Below are positions 1 through 8,066 of a stretch of DNA of 64,000 bases, in pieces (position 1 is the first letter of the stretch; the number at the start of each line of letters is the position of its first letter). The DNA comes from Bradyrhizobium campsiandrae. Its GTDB lineage: Bacteria; Pseudomonadota; Alphaproteobacteria; Rhizobiales; Xanthobacteraceae. The notes under the pieces are model-generated. The model was not told where the DNA came from, searched no databases, and saw nothing but the letters and a program-made list of their open reading frames with translations. A program made the translations under genes and the position numbers. The stretch covers positions 99,572-163,571 of the forward strand of contig NZ_JAANIH010000002.1 in the NCBI RefSeq assembly GCF_014529705.1. Direction: 5' to 3'.

Positions 1-834
1 CTCGACATAGATGCGGACCATGTAGCCGCCTTCGCGCGGAATGATGAGAAGGCTGCCGTCCCTGGCCGACTGGATCAGGCTCTTGAAGCGAATGTCCGGG
101 AAATCGGTCACCGCCAGCACGTCCATCACGCCCCAGGCGTGATTGGCGGAATCGCCGTGCAGATCGCGGCCGATCGATTTGCGCACGGTGCTGCGCGCGC
201 CGTCGCAGCCGACGACATAGCGCGCCTTGATGGTCTCGACCTTGCCCTCATCAGCGCCGTCGACGCGTTCGAGGCGCACGGTGACGGCGTGATCGGTGGC
301 ACCCGCGGCCGTATCGACCTGGAGGTCGACGAGACGCCGTCCGTAGTAAGGCTCGAGCTTGGCCGGCGATTTGCGCATGACGTCAAGAAAGCCGTCATGG
401 ATGCGGGCCTGGTTCAGGATGACGTGCGGGAATTCCGACAGCCCGTCCTCGACGTCCTGCACCCGGCCGCTGCGCACGATCTTCTCGGGCGCTCGCTCAT
501 CCGGTTTCCAGAACGTCGTCTCATTGACCCAATAGGCTTCCTTCAACACCCGCTCGCTGAAGCCGAAGGCGTGGAACATCTCCATGGTCCGGCAGGCGAT
601 GCCGTCGGCCTGGCCGACCGTGAGCCGGCCCGGCTTCTGTTCGATGATGCAGGTCTTGATGTCGGCGAATTGCGCAAGTTGGGCGGCCAGCGTCAGACCG
701 GCTGGTCCGCAGCCGACGATGAGGACATCGACCTCGTCAGGCACGGCGCCCGCAGCGCCCGGGGCCGGAACGCGCTCGGCGGGATCGGCGATCTCGGGGT
801 CGCCTGGCTGGAATCCATTGAGATGGAATTGCAT
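1..834 (-). CDS. mobA: 3-hydroxybenzoate 4-monooxygenase-like FAD hydroxylase (partial)
   Basis: Aromatic-ring hydroxylase that would use FAD and NAD(P)H to hydroxylate a phenolic acid in the cytoplasm. The 278 visible codons are open to the window edge, so the C-terminal half is outside. The N-terminus (MQFHLNGFQPGDPEIADP) resembles the start of Comamonas MobA as I remember it. A dinucleotide-binding motif IVGCGPAG lies at about residues 39-46, and the last visible residues (SLLIIPREGGYMVRIYVE) match the phenol hydroxylase/MobA family. The ATG lies about 100 bp from the divergent marR gene, with a palindromic operator between them, which suggests control by that MarR protein. The exact substrate is inferred; a related phenol or hydroxybenzoate hydroxylase is possible. 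Confidence 0.8.
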   Translation of the reverse strand, partial: MQFHLNGFQPGDPEIADPAERVPAPGAAGAVPDEVDVLIVGCGPAGLTLAAQLAQFADIKTCIIEQKPGRLTVGQADGIACRTMEMFHAFGFSERVLKEAYWVNETTFWKPDERAPEKIVRSGRVQDVEDGLSEFPHVILNQARIHDGFLDVMRKSPAKLEPYYGRRLVDLQVDTAAGATDHAVTVRLERVDGADEGKVETIKARYVVGCDGARSTVRKSIGRDLHGDSANHAWGVMDVLAVTDFPDIRFKSLIQSARDGSLLIIPREGGYMVRIYVE

Positions 835-866
835 GAAGCACCTCTCCCGCTGATGTCTTGCTTGAT

Positions 867-903
867 ATTGATCAGTATGCTGATCATCAGTATACTTGTC
901 AAT
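867..903. promoter_or_regulatory. Palindromic operator between mobA and marR
   Basis: The core at 874-896 is an inverted repeat with arms AGTATGCTGAT and ATCAGTATACT around a central C, with one mismatch in 11 bp. The symmetry extends outward through ATTGA at 867-871 and TCAAT at 899-903. A long, AT-rich palindrome in a divergent promoter is the usual binding site of a MarR dimer. The assignment to the adjacent MarR protein is inferred from position. Confidence 0.75.
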
Positions 904-936
904 CATTGCCGCCGCGCTCGCGTCAAGGAGAATTCG

Positions 937-1410
937 GTGAAGGACAACAACGACATGCCCGGTCATCTGGCGCGCCGATTCCAGCAGATCGCGGTCGCCG
1001 TGTTTCTGGCCGAGGTTGGCGAAGCCGGCTTTGACCTCACGCCGGTCCAATACGCAGCGCTTGCGACCATCAAAGCCAATCCCGGACTGGACCAGATCAC
1101 CCTCGCGGGATTGATCGCCTATGACCGCACCACCATCACAGGTGTTGTCGATCGGCTGGTGCAGAAGGGCCTCGCGGAGCGCCGCGCCTCTCGCCGCGAC
1201 CGCCGTGCGCGCGAGCTCGTGATCACCGACGAAGGCAGCCGCACGCTGCGCAAGATCACGCCGGCCGTCGAATCCGCGCAAGCGATCATGCTGCGCGGAC
1301 TCAGTTCCAAGGAAGGTGAGGAGCTGATGCGGCTGCTGCGCAAGGCCATTGCCGCGGGCAACGAGCTCAGCCGGGCCCCCATGCGCGATGCGCAGGCTCA
1401 GGATCGGTAG
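937..1410 (+). CDS. MarR-family transcriptional regulator
   Basis: A 157-residue DNA-binding protein of normal MarR size. The winged helix-turn-helix spans roughly residues 45-105 and includes LAGLIAYDRTTITGVVDRL followed by the wing segment RRDRRARELVITDEG. I chose the GTG at 937 because AAGGAG at 925-930 sits six bases upstream; the ATG at 955 is an in-frame alternative. The gene is divergent from the mobA-like hydroxylase and shares a palindromic operator with it. It is therefore likely an autoregulated repressor released by an aromatic ligand. Ligand and mode of action are inferences. Confidence 0.85.
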   Translation: MKDNNDMPGHLARRFQQIAVAVFLAEVGEAGFDLTPVQYAALATIKANPGLDQITLAGLIAYDRTTITGVVDRLVQKGLAERRASRRDRRARELVITDEGSRTLRKITPAVESAQAIMLRGLSSKEGEELMRLLRKAIAAGNELSRAPMRDAQAQDR

Positions 1411-1484
1411 TTTGTCCGTATTTGTCGCAGGTCTGCGAAACCTGGAACTAACCTTCGGCTGCTATCTTCGCTCCAATTTGGCGC

Positions 1485-1499
1485 TTAACGCGCGATTAA
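1485..1499. promoter_or_regulatory. CtrA-type box TTAA-N7-TTAA
   Basis: TTAA at 1485-1488 and TTAA at 1496-1499 are separated by exactly seven bases, matching the consensus for the alphaproteobacterial cell-cycle regulator CtrA. The second half is followed by C (TTAAC), as in good sites. It ends 21 bases before the start of the secreted protein gene at 1521. Binding is inferred from sequence only. Confidence 0.45.
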
Positions 1500-1520
1500 C
1501 TTTGTGTGTTCGGAGCTTCG

Positions 1521-1955
1521 ATGTTCAGGTTTCTCATTGCGACAGCAGTCATCGCACTGTCCGCCGGCCATGCGCTCGCGAACGGACATGGCGGCGGCGA
1601 AGCCCCTCCTCCGCCGAAGCCAGAGGCGACGACCGCGCCCGCAAAGGTGGTCCTGACCAAGCAGGGCCCCAAGCTCGTCGATCTCAAGGGAATGACGCTC
1701 TACTACTACGAGCGGGACACCACGGGCAAGACGTCGACCTGCAACGACAAATGCACCCAGAACTGGGTGCCGCTCGCCGCAACAGCCGAAGCCAAGGCGG
1801 TCGGCGACTTCACCGTGATCGACCGCGACGACGGCAGCAAGATGTGGGCGTACCGCTATCGCCCGCTCTACACCTCGCCGGCCGACAAGGCGCCGGGCGA
1901 TGCCAACGGCAACGCCACGACGCTGCAATGGCGCATCGCACGCCCTGAAAATTAG
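1521..1955 (+). CDS. Secreted COG4315-type repeat protein
   Basis: A 144-residue exported protein. Residues 1-21 form a signal peptide ending near ALANG, followed by a Pro/Ala-rich linker and a compact domain of the secreted/lipoprotein repeat family (COG4315, PF03640). Visible hallmarks are LVDLKGMTLYYYERD, the cysteine pair CNDKC and QNWVPL, then a second repeat around MWAYRYRPLYT. The molecular role of this family is not established. The ATG at 1521 is preferred over one five codons upstream because CGGAG precedes it and the signal peptide then begins cleanly. A CtrA-type box lies just upstream. Confidence 0.8.
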   Translation: MFRFLIATAVIALSAGHALANGHGGGEAPPPPKPEATTAPAKVVLTKQGPKLVDLKGMTLYYYERDTTGKTSTCNDKCTQNWVPLAATAEAKAVGDFTVIDRDDGSKMWAYRYRPLYTSPADKAPGDANGNATTLQWRIARPEN

Positions 1956-2173
1956 GGCGCGAACGGCGCGCGTGCGTCACCGCTTGGTGCGCCCGCAAGC
2001 TTGGCGTGGGCCGCGGCATCGACCGCGGCGTAATTCACCTGCGGATTCCAGTTCAGCGCGGCGTATAGGACGAGGCCGGCCAAAATTGATCCGTAGAAAC
2101 CGACCGTGGCCCAACGCCATTTGCGCACAATGCGACGGTCGTTCTCGTTCAAATCATCAATGAAATTTTGCAT
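1952..2173 (-). CDS. Small single-span membrane protein
   Basis: A 73-residue protein with an acidic/basic N-terminus (FIDDLNENDRRIVRKWRW), one transmembrane helix at about residues 21-41 and a short Ala-rich tail. The start at 2173 is set by GGAGG six to seven bases upstream. Its last codons overlap the end of the convergent secreted-protein gene by four bases. I do not recognise a family; the helix and RK-rich flank suggest an inner-membrane protein with its N-terminus in the cytoplasm. Confidence 0.7.
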   Translation of the reverse strand: MQNFIDDLNENDRRIVRKWRWATVGFYGSILAGLVLYAALNWNPQVNYAAVDAAAHAKLAGAPSGDARAPFAP

Positions 2174-2320
2174 GATGCCTCCAATGGCAACGAGCCATTG
2201 AGACATAGCGCGGCCGGCGCGGAGCGGCTGTGAAGCAGTTCACCTTTGCGGCGGGCTGGCTCTCGTTGCATCGTTCAAGCTTCGGTGATGCAGCCGATAT
2301 GACAGGTCAGGTCCGTTGCC

Positions 2321-3019
2321 TCACCCGTGCCAGCTCGGCCCGGTCTCGACCTGCGCGCTTTGTCCCGGCGGCAGCACCACGACGGTGGCATTGAGCTTCA
2401 CCCGATCGAACAGATCGATCACGTCCTCGTTGCGCATCCGGATGCAGCCCGACGAGATCGCCTGCCCGATATATTCCGGCTGGTTGGTGCCGTGGATGCG
2501 GTAGAGCGTGTCCTTGTTGCCCACATAGAGATAGATGCCGCGTGCGCCCAGCGGATTGGCGGGACCGCCGGCCACGCGCGCCGGATATGGCCCGAGCCGC
2601 GCCTGGATTTCCGCCGTCGGCACCCAGTCCGGCCATTCCGCAAGACGTCCGACGCGCGCAACGCCGGAGAAGGCCATCGCCTCCTCGCCGACCGCGACGC
2701 CGTAGCGGATCGCCTTGCCGTCGGGCAGGACGTAATAGAGGTAGCGCGCATCGGTATCGACCAGGATCGTGCCCGGCTGCTCCTTGCGCGGATAGTCGAC
2801 GATGTGGCGGAGATATTGCTCGGGTATGCTGGCCTGCGCGTAAGGCGTATGCGCCAGCAACTGCCGGTCGCGCGGCGTCATGCTCGCGTCGGTCGACGGC
2901 GACAGGGTCGCCTGCATGCAGCCCCCGAGCGGCAGCAAGGCGACAACGAAAGCAGCAATTGAGATTCTTGGCACCGCCGGCCCCCGATGCGGATAGCAGC
3001 GCCCCCAGCGCTGCGACAT
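2321..3019 (-). CDS. L,D-transpeptidase (YkuD) lipoprotein
   Basis: A peptidoglycan cross-linking or protein-attachment enzyme of 232 residues. A hydrophobic N-terminus ends in the lipobox LPLGGC (Cys34), so it is probably a lipoprotein. The YkuD domain covers the C-terminal 140 residues, with the catalytic signature starting HGTNQPEYIG (His176) and ending SSGCIRM (Cys192). The start used here gives a long n-region; GTG at 2974 would give a shorter, more typical signal peptide. It is one of two clear YkuD proteins in the window, besides a DUF2778 relative. Confidence 0.88.
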   Translation of the reverse strand: MSQRWGRCYPHRGPAVPRISIAAFVVALLPLGGCMQATLSPSTDASMTPRDRQLLAHTPYAQASIPEQYLRHIVDYPRKEQPGTILVDTDARYLYYVLPDGKAIRYGVAVGEEAMAFSGVARVGRLAEWPDWVPTAEIQARLGPYPARVAGGPANPLGARGIYLYVGNKDTLYRIHGTNQPEYIGQAISSGCIRMRNEDVIDLFDRVKLNATVVVLPPGQSAQVETGPSWHG

Positions 3020-3272
3020 GCTGCCCAAATCGTGCTCAAAACAAGGCAGTACGGAACACGTGCCCGTGTTTGGCCGGCCGGGTTCCATCACCACATCGGG
3101 CGGAAGACCGTCGCAGTCTCTCCATCGCCTCGCCTTGCTTTGGTCAAACCCGGCTGGACTCGTGCGCCATCGGCCACTCTGATCAGGCTTGCAATCTGAT
3201 CAGGCTTGGATGGAGTCATTCAACCGATCGGCTCGCGCCAATGCGGACCACCAACGCTTCAAAGGAGCTGCG

Positions 3273-4289
3273 ATGCTCGCAACGCTGAACAGTCGGCAAA
3301 TCGTCGATGAGATCGTGAAGGACACGGTCAAGGACAACGATCCGCATGACGCGATCCAGATCTCGCCCGACGTGATCAGGGCGTCGCGCGCGGGCGGCGA
3401 GGCGCCAACACTTGCACCGGAATTCACGATCCGGCCCGAGCCGAAATTCGCGCCAGAGCCCAAAGCGACGATTGAGCCGAAGTTCAGCCCTGCATCGGAG
3501 CCGCAAGCAGCTGCGCCTCAAGCCGCTGCGCCTTCCGTCGACACCGCTGTGCGCGTGACCGCAAGTGACGATCACATCAGGCCAAAGCGATCGGCCGCCG
3601 GCAAGTGGCTGCGCGGCGCGTTCGTCACGTTCCTGTTCGCGGGTGGCAGCGCCGCCGCGACGATCGCCTGGGAGAAGCACGGCGACACGGCAACGCAGAT
3701 GCTTGCACAATGGACACCGGCCCTGGCGTCGTTGCTGCCCTCGACATCGCAGACCGCACCGGTCGCAGCCGCGCAGGCCGCTCCGTCGGCCGCGCCAGAT
3801 CAGGCCGCCGATCAGACAGCGCCTCCGCCCGCACCACCTGTTGCTACCGCCCCTGCCCCGGCGCAAGCCGATGCCGCCGCATCGGCGGACTCGATGACGC
3901 GCGACATCGCCGCGATGGCGCAGCAGATCGAACAGCTCAAGGCCAGCATCGCCGAGTTGAAGGCCGGCCAGGAGCAGATGGTCCGCGAGATGGCGAAGCC
4001 GCCGGCGCAAAAGCCAGTGGCTGAGGCGCGACCGCCGGTCAATCCGTCCGCGCACGTGTCCGCGCTGCCACCGCGCCCTGCGGCGCCGCTGCCGCCACAG
4101 ACGCGCAAACCGAAACCTGTGGTGTCGCGCACCTACATGCCGGCTTACTCGCCGCCACCGCTCGCACCTCCGCCACCGCCGTCGCAGGCCGCCGCGGTCC
4201 CGCCGCCAGCGGCGCCACCGGTTGCATCGACGCAAACCGTTGCCGATGATGACGGGCCCGTCGTGCGCCCGCCGATGCCGGTGCACTAG
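3273..4289 (+). CDS. Proline/alanine-rich single-pass membrane protein
   Basis: A 338-residue protein: N-terminal cytoplasmic region of about 110 residues with APEP/IEPKF low-complexity repeats, one transmembrane helix at about 112-132, an Ala/Pro linker, a predicted coiled coil at about 207-243 (QIEQLKASIAELK), and a very proline-rich C-terminus with PPP runs. ATG 3273 follows AAAGGAG. This layout resembles envelope-spanning linker proteins common in Bradyrhizobium, but I cannot assign a function. Similar low-complexity proteins are usually poorly conserved outside the membrane helix and coiled coil. Confidence 0.75.
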   Translation: MLATLNSRQIVDEIVKDTVKDNDPHDAIQISPDVIRASRAGGEAPTLAPEFTIRPEPKFAPEPKATIEPKFSPASEPQAAAPQAAAPSVDTAVRVTASDDHIRPKRSAAGKWLRGAFVTFLFAGGSAAATIAWEKHGDTATQMLAQWTPALASLLPSTSQTAPVAAAQAAPSAAPDQAADQTAPPPAPPVATAPAPAQADAAASADSMTRDIAAMAQQIEQLKASIAELKAGQEQMVREMAKPPAQKPVAEARPPVNPSAHVSALPPRPAAPLPPQTRKPKPVVSRTYMPAYSPPPLAPPPPPSQAAAVPPPAAPPVASTQTVADDDGPVVRPPMPVH

Positions 4290-4655
4290 TTTGCATCAAA
4301 CCACGACGCAAGCTGTCCGACTCGACGCAATGCGTTGAGTCCGTGCAACTACGGTGGTGCGCCGCTGGGTGCCAAGAGAAAAGGCCGTCGGGATTTATGC
4401 CGCCGGCCTTCTCTTGCAGCTGCCGGTTCCCGGAGCCCGGTTCTGCTGCAATTCCATGCCTTATGATCAGGCCGACACGTTTAATAAAATCTTAAAGCCC
4501 TTGAACGTTGCACATCATTTCTGCGCCATAAGCACAGAGATTGCGCGCTCCGTTCATTCGATAGATATCGACTCAGTGGTACGATCCAGCATGTTTTGAA
4601 GACTTCCGTTGAAGGCTTCGTTCGAGACTTTGGGTCGTCACACCGGGGAATTCGG
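4290..4655. other. Intergenic region with hairpin and AT-rich TTAA-N7-TTAA
   Basis: No convincing gene in these 366 bases. An imperfect hairpin at 4374-4415 pairs AAGAG...AAGGCCG with CGGCCTTCTCTT (two-base bulge) and could end transcription of the upstream gene, although no T tract follows. At 4481-4495 TTAA-N7-TTAA fits the CtrA spacing, but it lies in an A/T stretch about 160 bases from the next start, so it is weak. Confidence 0.35.
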
Positions 4656-4886
4656 ATGCCTTACTACTCCTTCGATCTCGTTGACGGTGAAGAGTTCAAA
4701 AACCAGGGCGGAATCATTCTCGAAGATATCGAGGTGGCTTCCGATCGCGCCGTTCAACTGGCCAGCGAGCTGTCACAGGTGAAGCCTGAGTTGCAGCGCA
4801 AGGGTTGCGCGGTGCGCGTGACCGATCGCGATCACAACGAGGTCTATCGCACGCCGCTCGATCCCGTGCCGGCCTGGCAGCGCTAG
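4656..4886 (+). CDS. DUF6894-type small protein
   Basis: A 76-residue cytoplasmic protein beginning MPYYSFDLVDGEEF and containing ILEDIEVASDRAVQLASEL, the pattern of the small DUF6894 family frequent in Bradyrhizobium (PRYYFDL...D..G..L.D...A...A). Function unknown. The ATG at 4656 is preferred because family members start at this point and GGGG lies about ten bases upstream. It ends four bases into the convergent SDR gene. Confidence 0.7.
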   Translation: MPYYSFDLVDGEEFKNQGGIILEDIEVASDRAVQLASELSQVKPELQRKGCAVRVTDRDHNEVYRTPLDPVPAWQR

Positions 4887-5683
4887 TCGTTCAAGTCAGG
4901 CGCTTCCAAGTCAGGCGCTTCGAACCAGTTCGTCAGCGACAAACCGCCGTCGACGGTGAAGCTTGCGCCGGTGACGTAGCCGGAAAGCTTGTTCGACAGC
5001 ACGGTGAGCGCGACAGGCACGAGGTCGCTGGCCTCGCCGAGACGCCCGAGCGGAATGTGCCGCGCCAGCGAGGCGTCCGCGACAAATCCGCCGGCTGCGA
5101 TCGCACCGGGCACCAGCGCGTTGACGCGGATACCGTGACGGCCAAACGTCTTGGCGAGCTCTTTCACCAGCATCGCCAGTGCCGCCTTCGCCGTGGAATA
5201 ATGCGGCAGATTGCGTGGCGTGCCTGCATGCAGTGACGTGAGAAACAGGAATGAGCCTGACCGTTTCGCCGCGATCAGCCGCTTTGCGAGATCACGCGCC
5301 AGATGAAAGCCGGCGTCGAGATTGACGGCATGCATCTCCTGCCAGGTCTTGCGATCGACCGCGAGCGCGTGATCGGCCTCGCGCCGTGGCGGAGATGCGC
5401 TGTGCACGAAATGCGTCACCTCGCCCAGCGCGGCATCGGCGGCCGCGAGCAGTTCGTCGCAGGCGTGCAAGCTGGCGAGATCGCCGACCCAGGGCAACGC
5501 CAGATCCGGCCGCTTGCTCGCGCCGATGGCAGCCCTCACCCGCTCCGCGCTCACATCGGCGAACAGCGTCGGTACGCCCTCGCCGACCAGGCCCAGCGCG
5601 ATGGCGCGGCCGATGCCGTTGCCGGCACCGGTGACGAGCGCCCTGTCGCGTTCGGAATCGAACGGCGCGCTGAACAGGCTCAT
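4883..5683 (-). CDS. Short-chain dehydrogenase/reductase
   Basis: A 266-residue NAD(P)-dependent oxidoreductase. The cofactor motif TGAGNGIG is at about residues 18-25, the catalytic Ser is in FLTSLHAG, and Tyr/Lys are in HYSTAK near residue 160. The family C-terminal segment GYVTGASFTVDGG is present. AGGAG precedes the ATG at a normal distance. The substrate cannot be told from sequence. The last residues contain a tandem EAPDL-EAPDL, produced by a 15-bp direct duplication. Confidence 0.85.
   Translation of the reverse strand: MSLFSAPFDSERDRALVTGAGNGIGRAIALGLVGEGVPTLFADVSAERVRAAIGASKRPDLALPWVGDLASLHACDELLAAADAALGEVTHFVHSASPPRREADHALAVDRKTWQEMHAVNLDAGFHLARDLAKRLIAAKRSGSFLFLTSLHAGTPRNLPHYSTAKAALAMLVKELAKTFGRHGIRVNALVPGAIAAGGFVADASLARHIPLGRLGEASDLVPVALTVLSNKLSGYVTGASFTVDGGLSLTNWFEAPDLEAPDLND
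4892..4921. repeat. Perfect 15-bp tandem duplication in SDR 3' end
   Basis: CAAGTCAGGCGCTTC occurs twice in direct succession (4892-4906 and 4907-4921). It lies within the coding region and adds five residues in frame, giving EAPDLEAPDL near the C-terminus. It looks like a slippage event tolerated by the protein tail. Confidence 0.9.
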
Positions 5684-5823
5684 GTCGCTCTCCTGGGCCG
5701 GGCACGGGGACTAGGACGCCTCAATCTAACGCACCGCACGAAGGGGCGACAATCGCCCCCGGCGACCATTGCGGAGCGGCGCGCCGGACGTTAGCCTCCC
5801 CAGAAAACGAGGAGGACCCAAGG

Positions 5824-6216
5824 ATGCGCTATCCCTTCCTGATGGCAGGCCTGTTGCTGATCGCAGCTCCCGCCCAGGCGGCCGACGACCATACCCGTTC
5901 GACCTATGTGACGATGGTCTTGCAGGCCTTTGCCGCCAAGGTCGAATGTCCCGGCACTGACGTCGTCTATCAGGATCTGGTGCAAAGGGCGCAGCAGATG
6001 CAGCTTCCCGACGGCACCACCGAGCAGGTGCGCAAGGCCATTGCCTGGATGCACACCGGCGGCAAGATGGGCGAGAAGCAGGCCGACGACATCATGGCGG
6101 AGGTTGCGGTCGCAACCCAGATGACCGATCTCGACCAGCGCCGGCTCGGCATGAGCAATTGGTGCGAGAAGCAGAAGACCAGCCTCGCCGGCCTGATCCG
6201 CAGCAAGGGCGGCTAG
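5824..6216 (+). CDS. Secreted hypothetical protein
   Basis: A 130-residue exported protein with a clear signal peptide (MRYPFLMAGLLLIAAPAQA, cleavage near residue 19) and a mature helical domain with two cysteines (VECPG and NWCEK) that could form a disulphide. GAGGAGG lies upstream of the ATG. No family recognised; the periplasmic location is the only supported statement. Confidence 0.75.
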   Translation: MRYPFLMAGLLLIAAPAQAADDHTRSTYVTMVLQAFAAKVECPGTDVVYQDLVQRAQQMQLPDGTTEQVRKAIAWMHTGGKMGEKQADDIMAEVAVATQMTDLDQRRLGMSNWCEKQKTSLAGLIRSKGG

Positions 6217-6317
6217 AGCGTTTTCCAGATGTTAAGCCTGCCCCGCCGGAACCCGCGCGGCGGCAAATAATCGTCACAATCATCGCCAGCATGCGGCCTC
6301 CTTGAAAGGAGAACCCC

Positions 6318-6569
6318 ATGCGGAATGCCCATCTCATTTTCGCCGGTGCTCTCGCGATCAGCGCTGCGCTGACCGCCCCGGCCATGGCGAGGAACAACGA
6401 CACTCAGAGGAGCGATGACAAATCGACCTCGCCGTCATCCTGCAGCGCCTATCAGCAGGGCCCAGACGGCTCGTGGGAGCCGCTGCCCTGCAAGGAAACC
6501 GGAGAGCGTGCACAGCCGCAGACGCAGCGCCGGGCTTCCACCCAGGGAGCCGATCACGAGGAGCGCTAG
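6318..6569 (+). CDS. Small secreted hypothetical protein
   Basis: An 83-residue product with a signal peptide (MRNAHLIFAGALAISAALTAPAMA) and a short polar mature part. The mature part has two cysteines (SSCSAYQQGPDGSWEPLPC), a pattern seen in many small rhizobial periplasmic proteins. AAAGGAG precedes the start by about seven bases. Function unknown. Confidence 0.7.
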   Translation: MRNAHLIFAGALAISAALTAPAMARNNDTQRSDDKSTSPSSCSAYQQGPDGSWEPLPCKETGERAQPQTQRRASTQGADHEER

Positions 6570-6587
6570 ATTGTCTGCCGGTGCGTC

Positions 6588-6773
6588 TTAGCTATGGGCG
6601 GGCCCGCGCATCATCTTCATGGCGTCGGCGATGTGGCGCCACTCCTTGGCCTCTTCATCATCGCCACGGCCTTCGCAGGCCTGGGCTTGCTCGGCGGCCT
6701 TCGCAATTGCAGCGAAACCATGCTGTTCCAGCATCTGCCGGGCGACGGTGTGAACCTGGACCTCGGACATCAT
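6588..6773 (-). CDS. Small conserved hypothetical protein
   Basis: A 61-residue cytoplasmic protein (MMSEVQVHTVARQMLEQHGF... EEAKEWRHIADAMKMM). GGGAGAGG upstream fixes the start at the paired ATG codons 6773/6770. It is helical and charged, without membrane or signal segments. I do not assign a function. It lies downstream of the minCDE terminator and is separately transcribed. Confidence 0.6.
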   Translation of the reverse strand: MMSEVQVHTVARQMLEQHGFAAIAKAAEQAQACEGRGDDEEAKEWRHIADAMKMMRGPAHS

Positions 6774-6883
6774 GGGCGCCTCTCCCTGACTGGCGATTCC
6801 GCGGGGCCTCGCTCGCGCCGCCACGCGGGTCTCCGACAACGATGAAGGCGCGGCTCCTGTTCCGCACATCGCCGATCACACGC

Positions 6884-6923
6884 GCAAAACAAAGGCGGCC
6901 CGCTATGCCCAGCGGACCGCCTT
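6884..6923 (-). terminator. Rho-independent terminator of minCDE
   Basis: Thirteen-base arms (6892-6904 and 6911-6923, AAGGCGGCCCGCT against AGCGGACCGCCTT) pair with one G-U/C mismatch around a six-base loop. On the minus strand the stem is followed by TTTGTTTT. It lies 31 bases past the minE stop codon. Confidence 0.8.
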
Positions 6924-6953
6924 CACCCACCCCAAAGTCCTCGGCCGCGTCCC

Positions 6954-7235
6954 CTACGCGACCGCCGCCTTTTTGCGCTCGAAATCGTTGGGCACCTCGA
7001 TATCGACCTCCAGGGTCGAGACCTCGTCGCCGCGCTCGAGCCGTACGATCACCTTGGTCGGATCCAGCGTCACATGCTTGGACACGACGGCGAGAATTTC
7101 CTCACGCAGCACGCCGAGCAGGTCGGGCTGGCCGCGCATTCCGCGTTCATGGGCGAGCAGGATCTGCAGCCGTTCGCGAGCGACGGGTGCAGAGGCCTTG
7201 TTGCCGCGGAGAAGCCGGAGCAGACCCATGCTCAT
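6954..7235 (-). CDS. minE: Cell-division topological factor MinE
   Basis: A 93-residue protein that stimulates MinD ATPase at the membrane and drives Min oscillation so that division occurs at midcell. Visible parts are the N-terminal amphipathic helix MGLLRLLRG, the MinD-binding/anti-MinCD segment [18 protein letters not shown], and the dimerising topological specificity domain ending [10 protein letters not shown]. The ATG overlaps the minD stop as ATGA, so the two are translationally coupled. A longer open frame upstream in this frame is only an antisense-of-codons extension across minD. Confidence 0.95.
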   Translation of the reverse strand: MSMGLLRLLRGNKASAPVARERLQILLAHERGMRGQPDLLGVLREEILAVVSKHVTLDPTKVIVRLERGDEVSTLEVDIEVPNDFERKKAAVA

Positions 7236-8047
7236 GCAGCCCTCCGTCGCAGCAGGCGATCCATGAAGCCCTTGCGCTCGGCCGGCACCTGCATCGGTAC
7301 GGTCTCGCCGCACAGCCGCCGCGCCGCGTCGGTATAGGCACGCGCGGGTGCACCGTCGGCATTCGACAGCGTCACCGGTGTGCCGACATTGGAGGCACGC
7401 AGCACGTCCTGGCTCTCGGGGATGATGCCGAGCAGGGGTGTTGCGAGGATTTCCAGGATGTCGTCGATCGTCAGCATCTCGCCGCGCGCGGCGCGGGAGG
7501 GATCGTAGCGGGTGATGAGAATGTGCTTCTCGACCCGCTCGCCCTTCTCGGCCCGCACGGTCTTGGAATCGAGCATGCCGATGATGCGATCGGAATCGCG
7601 CACCGAGGAGACTTCCGGATTGGTCACGATCACGGCTTCGTCGGCAAAGCGCATCGCCATCGAGGCGCCCCGCTCGATGCCGGCCGGGCTGTCGCAGATC
7701 ACCCAGTCGAACCGGCTGCGCAAATCGGCGATGACCTTGCCCACGCCCTCCTCCGTCAGCGCGTCCTTGTCGCGGGTTTGCGAGGCCGGCAGCAGCCACA
7801 GATTTTCCAGCCGCTTGTCCTTGATCAGGGCCTGCGGGAGTTTCGCGACGCCCTGCACCACGTTGATGAGGTCGAACACGACGCGGCGTTCGGCGCCCAT
7901 GACGAGGTCGAGGTTGCGCAAGCCCACGTCGAAATCGACCACGACGACCTTGTCGCCGCGTTGCGCCAGCGCAGCCCCCAGCGCGGCAGTCGTCGTCGTC
8001 TTGCCGACGCCTCCCTTGCCTGATGTCACGACCAGTACCTTGGCCAT
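7232..8047 (-). CDS. minD: Septum-site-determining ATPase MinD
   Basis: A 271-residue deviant Walker-A ATPase that recruits MinC to the membrane. The P loop is GKGGVGKTT at residues 10-18, switch residues [11 protein letters not shown] follow near 38-48, and the C-terminal amphipathic membrane-targeting sequence is [12 protein letters not shown]. Length and all motifs are typical. It is the middle gene of minC-minD-minE, 19 bases after minC, and overlaps minE by four bases. Confidence 0.96.
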   Translation of the reverse strand: MAKVLVVTSGKGGVGKTTTTAALGAALAQRGDKVVVVDFDVGLRNLDLVMGAERRVVFDLINVVQGVAKLPQALIKDKRLENLWLLPASQTRDKDALTEEGVGKVIADLRSRFDWVICDSPAGIERGASMAMRFADEAVIVTNPEVSSVRDSDRIIGMLDSKTVRAEKGERVEKHILITRYDPSRAARGEMLTIDDILEILATPLLGIIPESQDVLRASNVGTPVTLSNADGAPARAYTDAARRLCGETVPMQVPAERKGFMDRLLRRRAA

Positions 8048-8066
8048 CTCAAATATCTCCTTCTGG

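Noticed and set aside
139..936. Upstream extension of the marR frame
   Set aside because: It runs antisense through mobA, and the GTG at 937 has a clear AAGGAG site.
4481..4495. TTAA-N7-TTAA as a CtrA box for the DUF6894 gene
   Set aside because: Lies in an A/T-rich tract where such a match is likely by chance, and is about 160 bases from the start; kept only as a note.
6954..7799. A 281-codon frame ending in minE
   Set aside because: Only the last 93 codons are MinE; the rest is an out-of-frame reading of minD.
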